Source of the DNA: Pratylenchus scribneri
Lineage: Eukaryota; Nematoda; Chromadorea; Rhabditida; Pratylenchidae
Direction of reading: 5' to 3'
Assembly (NCBI GenBank): GCA_030063045.1
Contig: JAQSEB010000140.1
Coordinates: 868,001 to 932,000 of the forward strand
DNA length: 64,000 nt
Notes under the pieces: model-generated
The model's input: only the letters and a program-made list of their open reading frames with translations
Database searches by the model: none
Told to the model about the DNA's origin: nothing
Position numbers and translations under genes: made by a program
Part shown: positions 1 to 8,114 of the stretch, one piece after another
Position numbering within the stretch: the first letter of the stretch is position 1
Layout: each line of letters opens with the position of its first letter

Positions 1-299
1 ATGTTCAAAAATATATTGAATCTAGAATCTATAAATTTTGCCGAATATCATTGAACATGCCGGCCAATTTGTTGGCTGAATGTCGTGAGAACTGAATTAG
101 AAAAATTAAATAATTTTATCAGGTGAATTTATTTTAAGGGATTCCAATTCGCCAAGGTCAACTTTTGGAAACTAATTGGTCAAAAAAATTAAAATAATGA
201 AATAAATTTAATTAAATTAAAGCAAAATTTGGCCATTCTTTTTTTTGCTTAAAAAATCTCAATTAAATTGCCCAATTGATTGCTTTTTTTACCCAAAAA
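1..299. other. 3' flank of the GT31 gene, no gene seen
   Basis: AT-rich sequence downstream of the gene. I see no open frame, RNA gene or repeat that I can support. It may hold the 3' UTR, or an additional 3' exon if the internal donor in exon 8 is used. Confidence 0.4.
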
Positions 300-305
300 T
301 TTATT
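300..305 (-). promoter_or_regulatory. Candidate polyadenylation signal AATAAA
   Basis: AATAAA on the minus strand begins 10 nt after the stop codon of the GT31 gene, and A/T-rich sequence follows. It would give a very short 3' UTR. Other AATAAA-like words occur nearby in this AT-rich DNA, so the choice is weak. Confidence 0.3.
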
Positions 306-315
306 TTTATAATTT

Positions 316-474
316 TTATTTACTAATAAATTGTTTTATCAGCCCTTCCTTCACACAATACACCTGATAATGATAAACAATGAATTGGTCAAGGCCATGG
401 CCCACATCAAAACCGTCCGCATGCAAATTGGCAATGCCCAAGCAATTTGTGGCAATTCCCATTAGGATATCGTC
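316..474 (-). CDS. GT31 gene exon 8 (terminal exon with stop)
   Basis: The acceptor ttttttttgcag joins HL to DDILMGIATNCLGI, the GT31 acidic motif normally written HLEDVxxG. It ends ...IVYHYQVYCVKEGLIKQFISK and a TAA at 316-318. A possible donor (ATCAG/GTGTAT) lies inside the exon, so an alternative C-terminus from a further exon below position 316 cannot be excluded. Confidence 0.85.
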   Translation of the reverse strand, partial: DDILMGIATNCLGIANLHADGFDVGHGLDQFIVYHYQVYCVKEGLIKQFISK

Positions 475-3400
475 CTGCAAAAAAAATAAAAAATTACTTA
501 AAATATTTTTTGATTTCATTTTCTTTTCTATTTTTAGATTCAAATTCCCAACATAAAAGATTAAAATTAGAAATAATTGAATGAATGTAAAAAAAAATTA
601 AAATAAAATCAATTTTTGATTTTAATTGATCCAATCCATCCTATTTTATTTAATTAAAAAAAAATTCAGTCAATGGATTTTTTAGCCTTAAAATATTTTA
701 GCCAATTAATTGGCTTTTTTTTGTCAATAATCAGCTTTTTTTCTTTTATTACTGTATACCCTCTAGTGCAATCATCAAAAAATTCACTCATCATTCATAA
801 CCAATTTTCCCTCTATCCAATCACCAAATGAATGTGTCGCCATGGGAAATCGCAAACTCGACGTAACACTTCGACGGCAGCCTCACGTGAAATGATGAAG
901 CTTGAGCCCTGTTAAAATAAAAAAGATGATAATTTTGGCAATTTGGATGTCGAAAAAGCCAATTCTTATTCCATACCCAATTTTTGCCATTTTGGCTATT
1001 AGTAAAATCTCTAGCCCACCCCAACCCCCTTCCCCTCCATTTCAGATTTCAGAGCCCAGATTGGCAAACTTGCCTGCACAAATGGCGGATAGCATTTGTG
1101 AGGATAGAGCTGTGCCGGCACATACCAAGGCAGCCATGGGAACACCAATCTTGGGTAGCCTCTTGAAACTTTCCCAACCAAATAGCGTCGGTCTGCTGGC
1201 ATTGATGGCATTCCGCCACTTTCAATCGTTCCAAACAGCTGGTCCAATGCTGTGGCATTCACTATTGTGTCTGGAGAAGGATTGAGTAAATGTGCAATTT
1301 ATTGCGAAATTTTTAAAATTAATTTCTGAATATTAGAGATATAAGAATTAAGCGAATGGATGCAGGTAAGACGCAAAAATTAATTAAAATATTTTGTATT
1401 TTGGTTAATATAGTAAATTATTCTTTCTAGTTAGCTTATTTAGAAAGAAATAATCCAACTTAATTAGGTTATTATTAGTTAGTTAGAAATTACTCCATCT
1501 TGTAAACTCATAAGATGAGAAATAATCAGCTTTTTTCCGTAAAGAAATTAATTTGCACTTTTTCCGGAAAGAATGAATTTGCACTTTTTCCGGAAAGAAT
1601 TAATTTGCACTTTTTCCGGAAAGAAATTAATTTACACTTTTTCCGGAAAGAATTAATTTGCACTTTTTCCGGAAAGAATTAATTTGCACTTTTTCCGGAA
1701 AGAATTAATTTGCACTTTTTCCGGAAAGAATGAATTTGCACTTTTTCCGGAAAGAATTAATTTGCACTTTTTCCGGAAAGAATTAATTTGCACTTTTTCC
1801 GGAAAGAAATTAATTTACACTTTTCCGGAAAGAATTAATTTGCAATTTTTCCGGAAAGAATTAATTTGCACTTTTTCCGGAAAGAATTAATTTGCACTTT
1901 TCCTGGAAAGAAATTAATTTGCACTTTTTCCGGAAAGAATGAATTTGCACTTTTTCCGGAAAGAATTAATTTGCACTTTTTCCGGAAAGAATTAATTTGC
2001 ACTTTTTCCGGAAAGAAATTAATTTACACTTTTCCGGAAAGAATTAATTTGCAATTTTTCCGGAAAGAATTAATTTGCACTTTTTCCGGAAAGAATTAAT
2101 TTGCACTTTTCCTGGAAAGAAATTAATTTGCACTTTTTCCGGAAAGAATTAATTTGCACTTTTTCCGGAAAGAATTAATTTGCACTTTTTCCGGAAAGAA
2201 TTAATTTGCACTTTTTCCGGAAAGAAATTAATTTACACTTTTCCGGAAAGAATTAATTTGCACTTTTTCCGGAAAGAAATTAATTTACACTTTTTCCGGA
2301 AAGAATTAATTTGCACTTTTTCCGGAAAGAATTAATTTGCACTTTTTCCGGAAAGAATTAATTTGCACTTTTTCCGGAAAGAATGAATTTGCACTTTTTC
2401 CGGAAAGAATTAATTTGCACTTTTTCCGGAAAGAATTAATTTGCACTTTTTCCGGAAAGAAATTAATTTACACTTTTCCGGAAAGAATTAATTTGCAATT
2501 TTTCCGGAAAGAATTAATTTGCACTTTTTCCGGAAAGAATTAATTTGCACTTTTCCTGGAAAGAAATTAATTTGCACTTTTTCCGGAAAGAATTAATTTG
2601 CACTTTTTCCGGAAAGAATTAATTTGCACTTTTTCCGGAAAGAATTAATTTGCACTTTTTCCGGAAAGAAATTAATTTACACTTTTCCGGAAAGAATTAA
2701 TTTGCAATTTTTCCGGAAAGAATTAATTTGCACTTTTTCCGGAAAGAATTAATTTGCACTTTTCCCGGAAAGAAATTAATTTGCACTTTTTCCGGAAAGA
2801 ATAATTTTACTTTCGACTTATTTAAGCTTGAAAATAATAAAATATGCTTAAAAAATAATTATAATTAAGTCCATTCCTGCGTTATTCTCTAGTCCGTTTT
2901 TTAAATGAATAAATTTGTAAATTTCCTTTCTATAATATTTGGTGAAATCGAATCTCCCAATTTTTAATTTTAAATCCCCTCCACGCACCATCATTGATGA
3001 CCACAATTTGTTGAATTCGTTCACTTCGTTCCGTGAAGAATCGATAAATGCCCATCATTTTTAGACTTAAATTTCGATAGGAATCAGCAAAATCCAGCTG
3101 TAAAATGTCCCCATGCTGAGCATTTTCGCCGGCCAACTCAGTTCCATCTTGGCCGGTAACGAAAATGACTGGCCCGGCCAATATTTCCACTCTCGATTTC
3201 CAACTTGATCGAATGAATTCACGATATTCCAGAGAGCGAGGCGCTGACCGAATCTATAGGAAATTGGACATGAATCTTATAGTATAGTATTCATATTTTA
3301 TTAGCCTCGAATATTCAGCCAATATTGTTTTTGACATCTTATAATTATCCTACAGCCTTAAACCAAGTGCTCAATCGATTCGTCAGGGTCAGAAAGATTA

Positions 3401-6158
3401 CACTTTTAGATTTATTTAAGCGATTTGAAATTAAATTATGGCCAATTCAAATTTCAGGTTTTTAAACCAATTTAATATATTTAGGGCTAGGATGGGATTA
3501 GTGTAAGGCTCAAATCATTTTAAGGCTGAAGCCTGGAGTTGGCTTAGGCATAGGGCAATAAATCAATAATCCAAGATGCTTTCGATAGTCAAGGGCGCAA
3601 AATGTCTGTCACTAACTATTATTGGTCAATCGAGACGGCTACAACATTTGAATTATTATAATTTATCTTCTACTGGCTATATGTTTCAAAATTCCACCCA
3701 AAACTGACCACAATCACCCTTTTCAATGTGGGGTCGTCCATTCGAATTCGCCAGGGTTCCAGCTGAACACCCAATGTTTGATTGAATGGGCATGGCGTGG
3801 AGTGGAACATTTCCTCCCTTCTTCGTGGACTTCGAAATTCACCGTTACTGGCAAAAAATTGAGCAGAACAAAATTCGGGGGATTGTCCTGGGGATCGACG
3901 CACGGCCAACAAATCTGAGTCCGTATAGCAATGGAGACGAAATGGGAGGAGGCAACGTTCCAAATAGTTGGCAAACTGAAATTATTGGAATTCTTTGGAT
4001 AAAACAATTTTGTTTAATTTGTTTCATTTTATGGAATTTTCTAAAATACTAATTATATATCGAAATAGGAGTGTATTAGAGTATTATCAATATCACCCTG
4101 GGATATTATTTTGGCCATAACTCATCAAGGATCAAGGAAAAGGAACCACCAGTTTTGGAAGGCAATATGCCATTTAAAAGCCCTAAAGTCCGCTAAAAAG
4201 TGGCGCTTCTAATTTTTTAAAAATTTAAAACATTTAACAAAATATAATCAGTTTTTCCTCAATTAGATTTACTACATTCAAAGACATTTTTTTAAATTGA
4301 ATTTTCTAAATTTAAAAATTGTAATAGGCATTTCAATATTTGAAATATATATTGCCTTTTCCAACTTCCAAGCTTCCAACTTCTAATATAAGAAAAGGTT
4401 AATATTTGCTCGATGAGCTATGATTAAAAGAACGGTACAGGCCTGAAATGGCTATATTGCTGTGAATTTTCTATAAAATAACTAAAGGGATGGCATCTTT
4501 TAATAATAATAATAATACAATTCTTACAAAAAAAAAAAAGAAAAAGCGCACTCACCAATAAATAGGGGAATACCCAGGCGAATTGAAGTAGCAAAATCCA
4601 GATCACTTCCTTCACTTTGCCATTTCTCCTCCACCATATCCCATCATTATTATTGTTTGCGCCATTTCCATTATTGCCTTTTAAGGCATTTACTCCTCCT
4701 CTCTTCTCCCAATTTCTTCGCCTTCTTCTCCTTTGTGTGAAAGTAATTTGTTGCAGTTTTTCCTCACATTTATTGGAATCGACACAATTGCAATCACAAC
4801 AAATTATTGTTGTTGTTGTGGTTGCTGCATTGTTGACACCTGTTACAATTTGTAAAATTAGCAGCCTTTTATCAAAAAAAATTGGCTTTATTTTACATAC
4901 ACTCAAAGAAATGTAACTTTTTGCAGGGGATATGCCCCCAAATTGTAGCCTTTAGGTCAACTTATTACCATCTATAATAACTCACAATCAGCAAGAATTG
5001 AACATATTTTGATTTTGTTAGAGATTAGACTTTTGGCTATCTAATTATATAATTTTCTTTTAATTGGTCCACTAATCGATAGGCCACTTTTAAAAAATTT
5101 TTAGTGCTTTGTTTACCACAAATGTTCCCATTAGCTTTAGCCTCATCATGTCTGCTGGAATTTTGGGAGGATTTTTGCTGTTTCAATGTAAAAATTTGTT
5201 GAATTTCTTGAGAATATTGTGGCCTGGAATTCTTTGAAATGGAATTCTTTTTCTTTGAATTGTCTGTTGTGGCAACAGGTTGTTGTTGTTGTTTTTGTTG
5301 TCGGGTTGAACAAAGTAGGGGGCAAAATTGTGAGAATGTGGATAATCTTGAAGGCCTTCCCCCTTTTGGATTCAATTTTGATGGACTTGGCAATGGGGAG
5401 GATAACCTAAAAATTAATGTTTAAATTTCTACAATAAAAAAGGTTATTTTGCCTATAATTCAATGAGGCGGTAACGAATTTGGGGAAGGCGATATAATGA
5501 AGAAAAGCCCAAAGTTTTCTCTACAATTTTAATTTCTAAAATTTTTTGAATCAAAGCTAAAAAGGTTAGATATCTTTGAATTCAATAAACCCGACCTTTT
5601 CGAGTAAAAGCCGATTATTTTGCAAATTGTTTTATATTTTCAAAATATTAGAAAAAGCCACTTTTTAGAGGACATTTAGGGCTTTCAAATGACATATCTC
5701 CCTCCCAAATTGGTTGCTTCCTTGTTGAGTTATGGCCAAAAGAATTGCCAAAGATACTAAGTAAGCAGTACAGCCTATCGGTCCATCGGAGGAATCCCAA
5801 ATCCCACCCAAATGACCCCAAATATAATATAAACTAGCCTTAGGCGATTGTTCTCATCATTAAAGGTGGAATTATTATCGGAAATTGATGATGATTGAAT
5901 CGGTGATATATTTGAAGTGCTCGGTGAATGGCCAAATGGGCAAATGTTGATGATGGTTTTATCGTTTCTTTGGCCACAGTCTGCCCCCATTTGTTCATTG
6001 GTGGTAAAGGAATTATGGGGACTGGATGAAGGGGAAGCATTTTTTGAAGAAGCCGTCGACGAATTTGTTGATTGATTTCTTTTTGAGCCAAATGATGAGT
6101 TGGAACAGCTTCGACGTTGTGACATTGTCCAAAAGTCAAGGAAAATTTGCTTAAACAT
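316..6158 (-). CDS. GT31 glycosyltransferase (beta-1,3-galactosyltransferase-like), eight exons
   Basis: Spliced gene model: complement of 5839-6158, 5117-5406, 4556-4839, 3709-3975, 2989-3253, 1074-1270, 825-908, 316-474, giving 621 residues. All seven junctions keep phase. From the N-terminus: a Ser/Asn/Gln/Lys-rich cytoplasmic tail (1-280), a signal anchor (about 282-303), a stem with an NQT glycosylation site, and a GT31 catalytic domain from about residue 385. Family landmarks seen are RSAP..EYREFIRSSW, HGDILQLDFADSYRNLSLK, VINDDTIVN (DxD region), YPPFVQGSSFIISREA and HLDDILMGI (the usual ED-V motif). Known family role: Golgi transfer of a hexose or N-acetylhexosamine in beta-1,3 linkage from a UDP-sugar; the actual donor and acceptor cannot be read. 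The first Asp of DxD is Asn and two usual Cys are absent. The catalytic part is secure; the first two exons rest on phase and on the lack of any in-frame ATG nearer the anchor. Confidence 0.8.
475..824 (-). other. Intron 7 of the GT31 gene
   Basis: A 350-bp AT-rich GT-AG intron. It contains a perfect 14-bp palindrome, gccaattaattggc (701-714). No other structure is evident. Confidence 0.75.
825..908 (-). CDS. GT31 gene exon 7 (84 bp)
   Basis: A short exon of 28 whole codons between acceptor ttttaacag and donor GTGATT. It encodes GSSFIISREAAVEVLRRV, which completes the YPPF-x-x-G-S motif and the following helix, and ends RHIHL. It is too short to appear as a free-standing frame with its own ATG; both flanking exons fix its frame. 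Confidence 0.88.
909..1073 (-). other. Intron 6, GC-AG type
   Basis: The donor is CAG/GCAAGT, the form expected of the minor GC-AG class of U2 introns, and the acceptor is ttttaacag. Joining VQ to GSSFIISREA restores the GT31 motif exactly, so the unusual donor is forced by protein homology and not only by phase. Confidence 0.82.
1074..1270 (-). CDS. GT31 gene exon 6 (DxD end to YPPF motif)
   Basis: The acceptor ccttctccag joins to complete INDDTIVNATALDQLF, the sugar-nucleotide and metal site of the family with Asn in the first acidic position. It continues to a region ending WYVPAQLYPHKCYPPFVQ, which corresponds to the family's YPPYCSG motif with Val in place of Cys. It ends in CAG before a GCAAGT donor. 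No GT donor is placed so as to join VQ to GSSF. Confidence 0.9.
1271..2988 (-). other. Intron 5 of the GT31 gene, host of the 26-bp minisatellite
   Basis: At 1718 bp this is the gene's largest intron. About three quarters of it is the tandem array at 1529-2811. Outside the array, 1418-1452 holds an imperfect hairpin (attattctttct against agaaagaaataat). Donor GTGCGT, acceptor ccttctccag. Confidence 0.8.
1529..2811. repeat. 26-bp minisatellite, about 49 units, with higher-order structure
   Basis: The unit is gaattaatttgcacttttt plus ccggaaa. Each unit contains the palindromes aattaatt and tttccggaaa. Some units are 25 or 27 bp (loss of a T, or gaaattaattt). Marker variants repeat together: gaatgaattt at 1728, 1937 and 2381, and cctggaaa at 1902, 2111 and 2555, each pair 174 bp apart. 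A block of about eight units (209 bp) has therefore been copied at least three times. The first unit (1529, ttttttccgtaaag) is degenerate, as expected at an array edge. Confidence 0.95.
2989..3253 (-). CDS. GT31 gene exon 5 (N-terminal half of the catalytic domain)
   Basis: The acceptor tttcctatag and donor GTGCGT bound the exon. It encodes IRSAPRSLEYREFIRSSW, then VIFVTG, HGDILQLDFADSYRNLSLK and IVVIND, matching in order the opening motifs of GT31 enzymes. The DxD codons are split across the next intron (GAT G / AC). The cysteine usually found about eleven residues before the DxD aligns with Ser in TERSERIQQ. Confidence 0.9.
3254..3708 (-). other. Intron 4 of the GT31 gene
   Basis: A 455-bp intron with donor GTCAGT and acceptor tttcctatag. 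Nothing else is recognised; no open frame or clear repeat. Confidence 0.75.
3709..3975 (-). CDS. GT31 gene exon 4 (stem region)
   Basis: The acceptor aataatttcag and donor GTCAGT bound 89 complete codons. It starts FANYLERCLLPFRLHCYTD and ends ...EPWRIRMDDPTLKRVIV, the hydrophobic strand that leads directly into IRSAPRS of the catalytic domain. NQT is a potential N-glycosylation site. Four cysteines occur here (in ERC, LHC, EFC and TPC), which may supply stem disulfides. Confidence 0.8.
4108..4290 (+). repeat. Dispersed repeat, copy 1 (inverted relative to 5569-5741)
   Basis: It starts ttttggccataactcatcaa and contains agccctaaagtccgctaaa leading to aagtggc (4179-4204). Both blocks recur on the opposite strand at 5569-5741, the first with 19 of 20 bases identical, and the intervening sequence is alignable but diverged. 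The family is not recognised. No terminal repeats or coding capacity are visible; a MITE remnant is one possibility. Confidence 0.7.
4501..4517. repeat. (TAA)n microsatellite
   Basis: Five to six TAA units inside intron 3, next to a homopolymer A tract (4529-4539). Confidence 0.9.
4556..4839 (-). CDS. GT31 gene exon 3 (arginine cluster and signal anchor)
   Basis: The acceptor ttgtaacag and a consensus donor GTGAGT bound 284 bp. It encodes a Thr run, a Cys-rich patch (IICCDCNC), six consecutive Arg (QRRRRRRNW), an Asn-rich stretch and then the hydrophobic segment VIWILLLQFAWVFPYLL. Basic residues on the N-terminal side of a single hydrophobic helix are the layout of a type II Golgi signal anchor. 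The phase-0 end joins cleanly to FANYLERC in exon 4. Confidence 0.7.
4840..5116 (-). other. Intron 2 of the GT31 gene
   Basis: A 277-bp intron with donor GTAAAC and acceptor ttgtaacag. The donor was chosen because it is the one that leaves one base, as exon 3 requires; other GT sites nearby (AAAA/GTGGCC, ATTA/GTGGAC) give the wrong phase. Confidence 0.5.
5117..5406 (-). CDS. GT31 gene exon 2 (Gln/Lys/Ser-rich)
   Basis: The acceptor taatttttag precedes G-TTA-TCC. The segment begins LSSPLPSPSKLNPKGG, contains a glutamine run (QQKQQQQP, from a GTT/TTG-repeat tract near 5280-5300) and ends ...NGNIC before a GTAAAC donor, leaving one base. There is no methionine in frame, so it cannot be the first coding exon. 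Coding potential is inferred from the open frame and matching phases rather than from homology. Confidence 0.55.
5407..5838 (-). other. Intron 1, probable GC-AG type
   Basis: Donor AAG/GCTAGT, acceptor aatttttag. The GC donor is inferred from phase alone, since exon 1 has no homologue to confirm it. The intron holds the inverted copy of the dispersed repeat. Confidence 0.45.
5569..5741 (-). repeat. Dispersed repeat, copy 2 (inverted)
   Basis: The reverse complement begins ttttggccataactcaacaa and carries agccctaaatgtcctctaaa leading to aagtggc (5657-5683). It is in the opposite orientation to the copy at 4108-4290. It lies in intron 1, so the pair brackets exons 2 and 3. Confidence 0.7.
5839..6158 (-). 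CDS. GT31 gene exon 1 (start codon, low-complexity cytoplasmic tail)
   Basis: Start candidates are the ATG at 6158 (MFKQIF...) and a second in-frame ATG at 6125 (MSQRRS...), giving 621 or 610 residues. I chose the first because no ATG lies upstream in the same open frame. The coded segment is rich in Ser, Asn and Thr and has no recognisable domain. The exon is taken to end in CTAAG before a GC-type donor (GCTAGT). It leaves two bases of a codon, matching the single leading base of exon 2; no GT donor just downstream gives that phase. Confidence 0.5.
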
Positions 6159-6339
6159 TATTTTGGAATGCAAAAGGTAAATTTGAATGAATTGAATTCC
6201 TTTCGGGTTTTTCAGGTTAAAAGACCGCCCAAGAGGGAGGGTGGATCGCGTGGAATTGGCACACCCAAAAAATTTATTATAAATTGGCGCGCAAATGTCG
6301 GCATTTTTGAAGGCTTTTTTGAGTCTTTCTTCTGTGACA

Positions 6340-6720
6340 AAAAAAAGTGAAAAGGAAAAGCCGCCTCGCACCGATGAGGGCAGTGAATTATAGCCGTGCG
6401 GGGCTCAATTCTGAACTCAACGAGAGTCAATCGTCCGGCTGGCTGCTGGATGGCTGCTCTCGTGAGGCACAGCACACGACGGGGCAATGGATGCGCAGGC
6501 GGGCGACGAAAGGGATGGAGCGGGGATCGAGCCGATAAAGATCATCCGTCGGCTCCAGGGTGGGATTGGGATGAAGAGGAAGAGGAGGAGGAGGGATGAA
6601 GGAAGAGGAAGAATCCTATTTTGGATGGAAATGGAAAGCATCCTAGCCGGTCAATGCCGTCGTCCATTCCCATTCCTGGGCACGATTCCCTTCCTCATCC
6701 AGCAAAAGTCTTGAAGGCAA
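6340..6720 (-). promoter_or_regulatory. GC-richer patch, possible promoter or 5' leader of the GT31 gene
   Basis: About 180-560 bp upstream of the start codon, base composition shifts from AT-rich to clearly GC-richer, with CG-containing words such as gcgcaggcgggcgacg and a purine-rich run gaagaggaagaggaggagg (6571-6589). Short frames on both strands are low-complexity and look like shadows. Position suggests a promoter or untranslated leader, but no TATA box or trans-splice acceptor can be singled out. An uncharacterised exon is the alternative. Confidence 0.3.
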
Positions 6721-6999
6721 ATTCTCGTTTTTGGACTCACTCTCATATTTATTAAATTTATCAAACCTGCTGAATGGATGGCTGAATGCAAATTGAGCAT
6801 TGACCATCGAGTATTGAGGAAAGAATGACTTCCCGAGAAAAGGGAAATGAATGAATGGGGGAAGTTATAATGAGGAAAATGACAATATAAATAAACTGAT
6901 GGCTTTACTAACAGCAAAATATTATTTTTAATATTTGACCTTCTTGGCCTTTCGCCCGGGTCAAATAAATAATAGAAAGAACAGATTGAAATTGAAATA
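6721..6999. other. Intergenic, nothing recognised
   Basis: AT-rich sequence between the GC-richer patch and the tandem repeat at 7000. The open frames here are short and look random. Confidence 0.5.
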
Positions 7000-7262
7000 A
7001 ATTACTGTAAAGAAAGGAAGGCAGTTCCTCTGGGAATGTGTCAAAATAAAAAGAATAAAAAATGAACTTAAAATTACTGTAAAGAAAGGAAGACAGTTCG
7101 TTCCTCTGGGAATGTCTCAAAATAAAAAGAATAAAAAATGAACTGAAAATTACTGTAAAGAAAAGATGACAGTTCCCCTGGGCAAGTGTCAAAAAAAAAT
7201 AAAAGGGACTATAATTCAACTGAATTACTGTATGTAAAGAAAGGATGATGGATGACAGTTGA
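7000..7262. repeat. 72-76 bp tandem repeat, about 3.5 copies
   Basis: Copies begin with aattactgtaaagaaag at 7000, 7072, 7148 and 7223 and share cagttc...ctgggaatgt...tcaaaataaaaag. Spacing is 72, 76 and 75 bp. The first two copies are most alike; the fourth is truncated and diverged. The long minus-strand frame through this stretch (6908-7342) is repetitive and hydrophobic because of the repeat, not because of a gene. Confidence 0.9.
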
Positions 7263-7642
7263 TCGCGTTCCCTTTTTCCCTTCAATTGGGAAAGGAATTT
7301 GATTAATGGGGAAGAGAAGATGTCCCAAGGAAAAATATTCATTCCTTTCTTTTGGATTGGCTATGATTATGAGCTATAGGGCAATGTGAATGGATGGATG
7401 TGGAATTAGGCATTTGAATTAGAATTAAATTTTAATTTCAATTCATTCAAAGATTGATGCAAATTTTTTATTAGATTAATGAGCTAAAAATAAAAAAAAA
7501 TGATTAAAAATTAATGCACAAACTTTAACATTAAAAATTTGATATTTTGCCTTAATTAGTGGTCAATTTTCTTCTCATAAAATGTAATATTTTATTTATT
7601 TTCGATTAAAAGTTTGCTTCCAACCAAATCATTTTTCTTTTT
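7263..7642. other. Intergenic, nothing recognised
   Basis: AT-rich, with runs of aattaaatttta-type sequence. No coding or RNA gene signal. Confidence 0.5.
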
Positions 7643-7735
7643 TTTCCTCCTCATTTCCTTGATTATTCTCTTTTTTTCCTCCTCATTTCCTTGATTATTC
7701 TCTTTTTTTTCCTCCTCATTTCCTTTATTATTCTA
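7643..7735. repeat. 32-33 bp tandem triplication, pyrimidine-rich
   Basis: cctcctcatttccttgatta begins at 7646 and 7678, with a slightly changed third copy at 7711. Each is preceded by a T run whose length differs by one, giving spacing of 32 and 33 bp. It is almost pure pyrimidine on the plus strand. Confidence 0.92.
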
Positions 7736-8114
7736 TTTCCGTATCAAAATTTAATGAGGCGGAAAATGTGCGCAAAATTTAAAGCAACGAGAGCACAAAA
7801 AGTCGCAACATTAAAAAATGTTCCGTCTCATTTGGGGGAAAGAAGAAGCCGAGAATATGATTGAGGTAGGAGGAAGGAGGGAGAAGATCCGGCTTTTCGT
7901 TCCCCCAGTCTGTGCCTCTTCTTGTTTTATTCCACCAAATTTATTTAAATTAATGGATGAATGTGGATGGATGATTTATTGGAATGGGGGAATTTTAATT
8001 GGGCTTTTGATGTTGAGGAAGCGAAAAAAATTGGGAAGAATTAATGGCAGAATTTTCTATTTACTTTCATTGGCCATAGATCAACAATGAAGCGGACTCG
8101 ACAGTTGCGGACGA
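7736..8114. other. Intergenic sequence bordering the satellite array
   Basis: It contains an open frame of 90 codons on the plus strand (7818-8090). I do not call it a gene: it has no recognisable domain and no splice or conservation support. The last bases before the array (8090-8114) show no target-site duplication or mobile-element end. Confidence 0.4.

Larger units (their letters stand above)
3976..4555 (-). other. Intron 3 of the GT31 gene
   Basis: A 580-bp intron with consensus donor GTGAGT and acceptor aatttcag. It holds one copy of a dispersed repeat (4108-4290), a (TAA)n microsatellite at 4501-4517 and a poly-A/T tract beside it. Confidence 0.75.

Noticed and set aside
701..714. Palindrome gccaattaattggc followed by a T run, resembling a terminator hairpin
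   Set aside because: It lies inside an intron of a spliced eukaryotic gene, and its loop-less AT-rich dyad is a common word in this sequence.
902..1285. 127-codon plus-strand open frame
   Set aside because: It is antisense to exon 6 and the adjacent intron of the GT31 gene, whose minus-strand reading restores family motifs across three junctions.
1684..2543. Three plus-strand open frames (68-77 codons) with nearly identical His-Phe-Phe-Arg-Lys-rich products
   Set aside because: They are direct translations of the 26-bp minisatellite, which lies inside an intron of the minus-strand gene. Identity between them reflects block duplication of the array.
3786..4052. 88-codon plus-strand open frame
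   Set aside because: Shadow of GT31 exon 4 on the opposite strand; no recognisable domain.
6417..6641. 74-codon minus-strand frame with a leucine-rich stretch in the GC-richer patch
   Set aside because: The leucine/isoleucine run comes from the antisense of a purine-rich simple sequence (gaagaggaggag), so the apparent membrane segment is compositional.
7818..8090. 90-codon plus-strand open frame ending just before the satellite
   Set aside because: An ATG and a hydrophobic stretch are present, but there is no domain, no splice context and no conservation evidence. A frame of this length can occur by chance. Transcript data would be needed to revive it.
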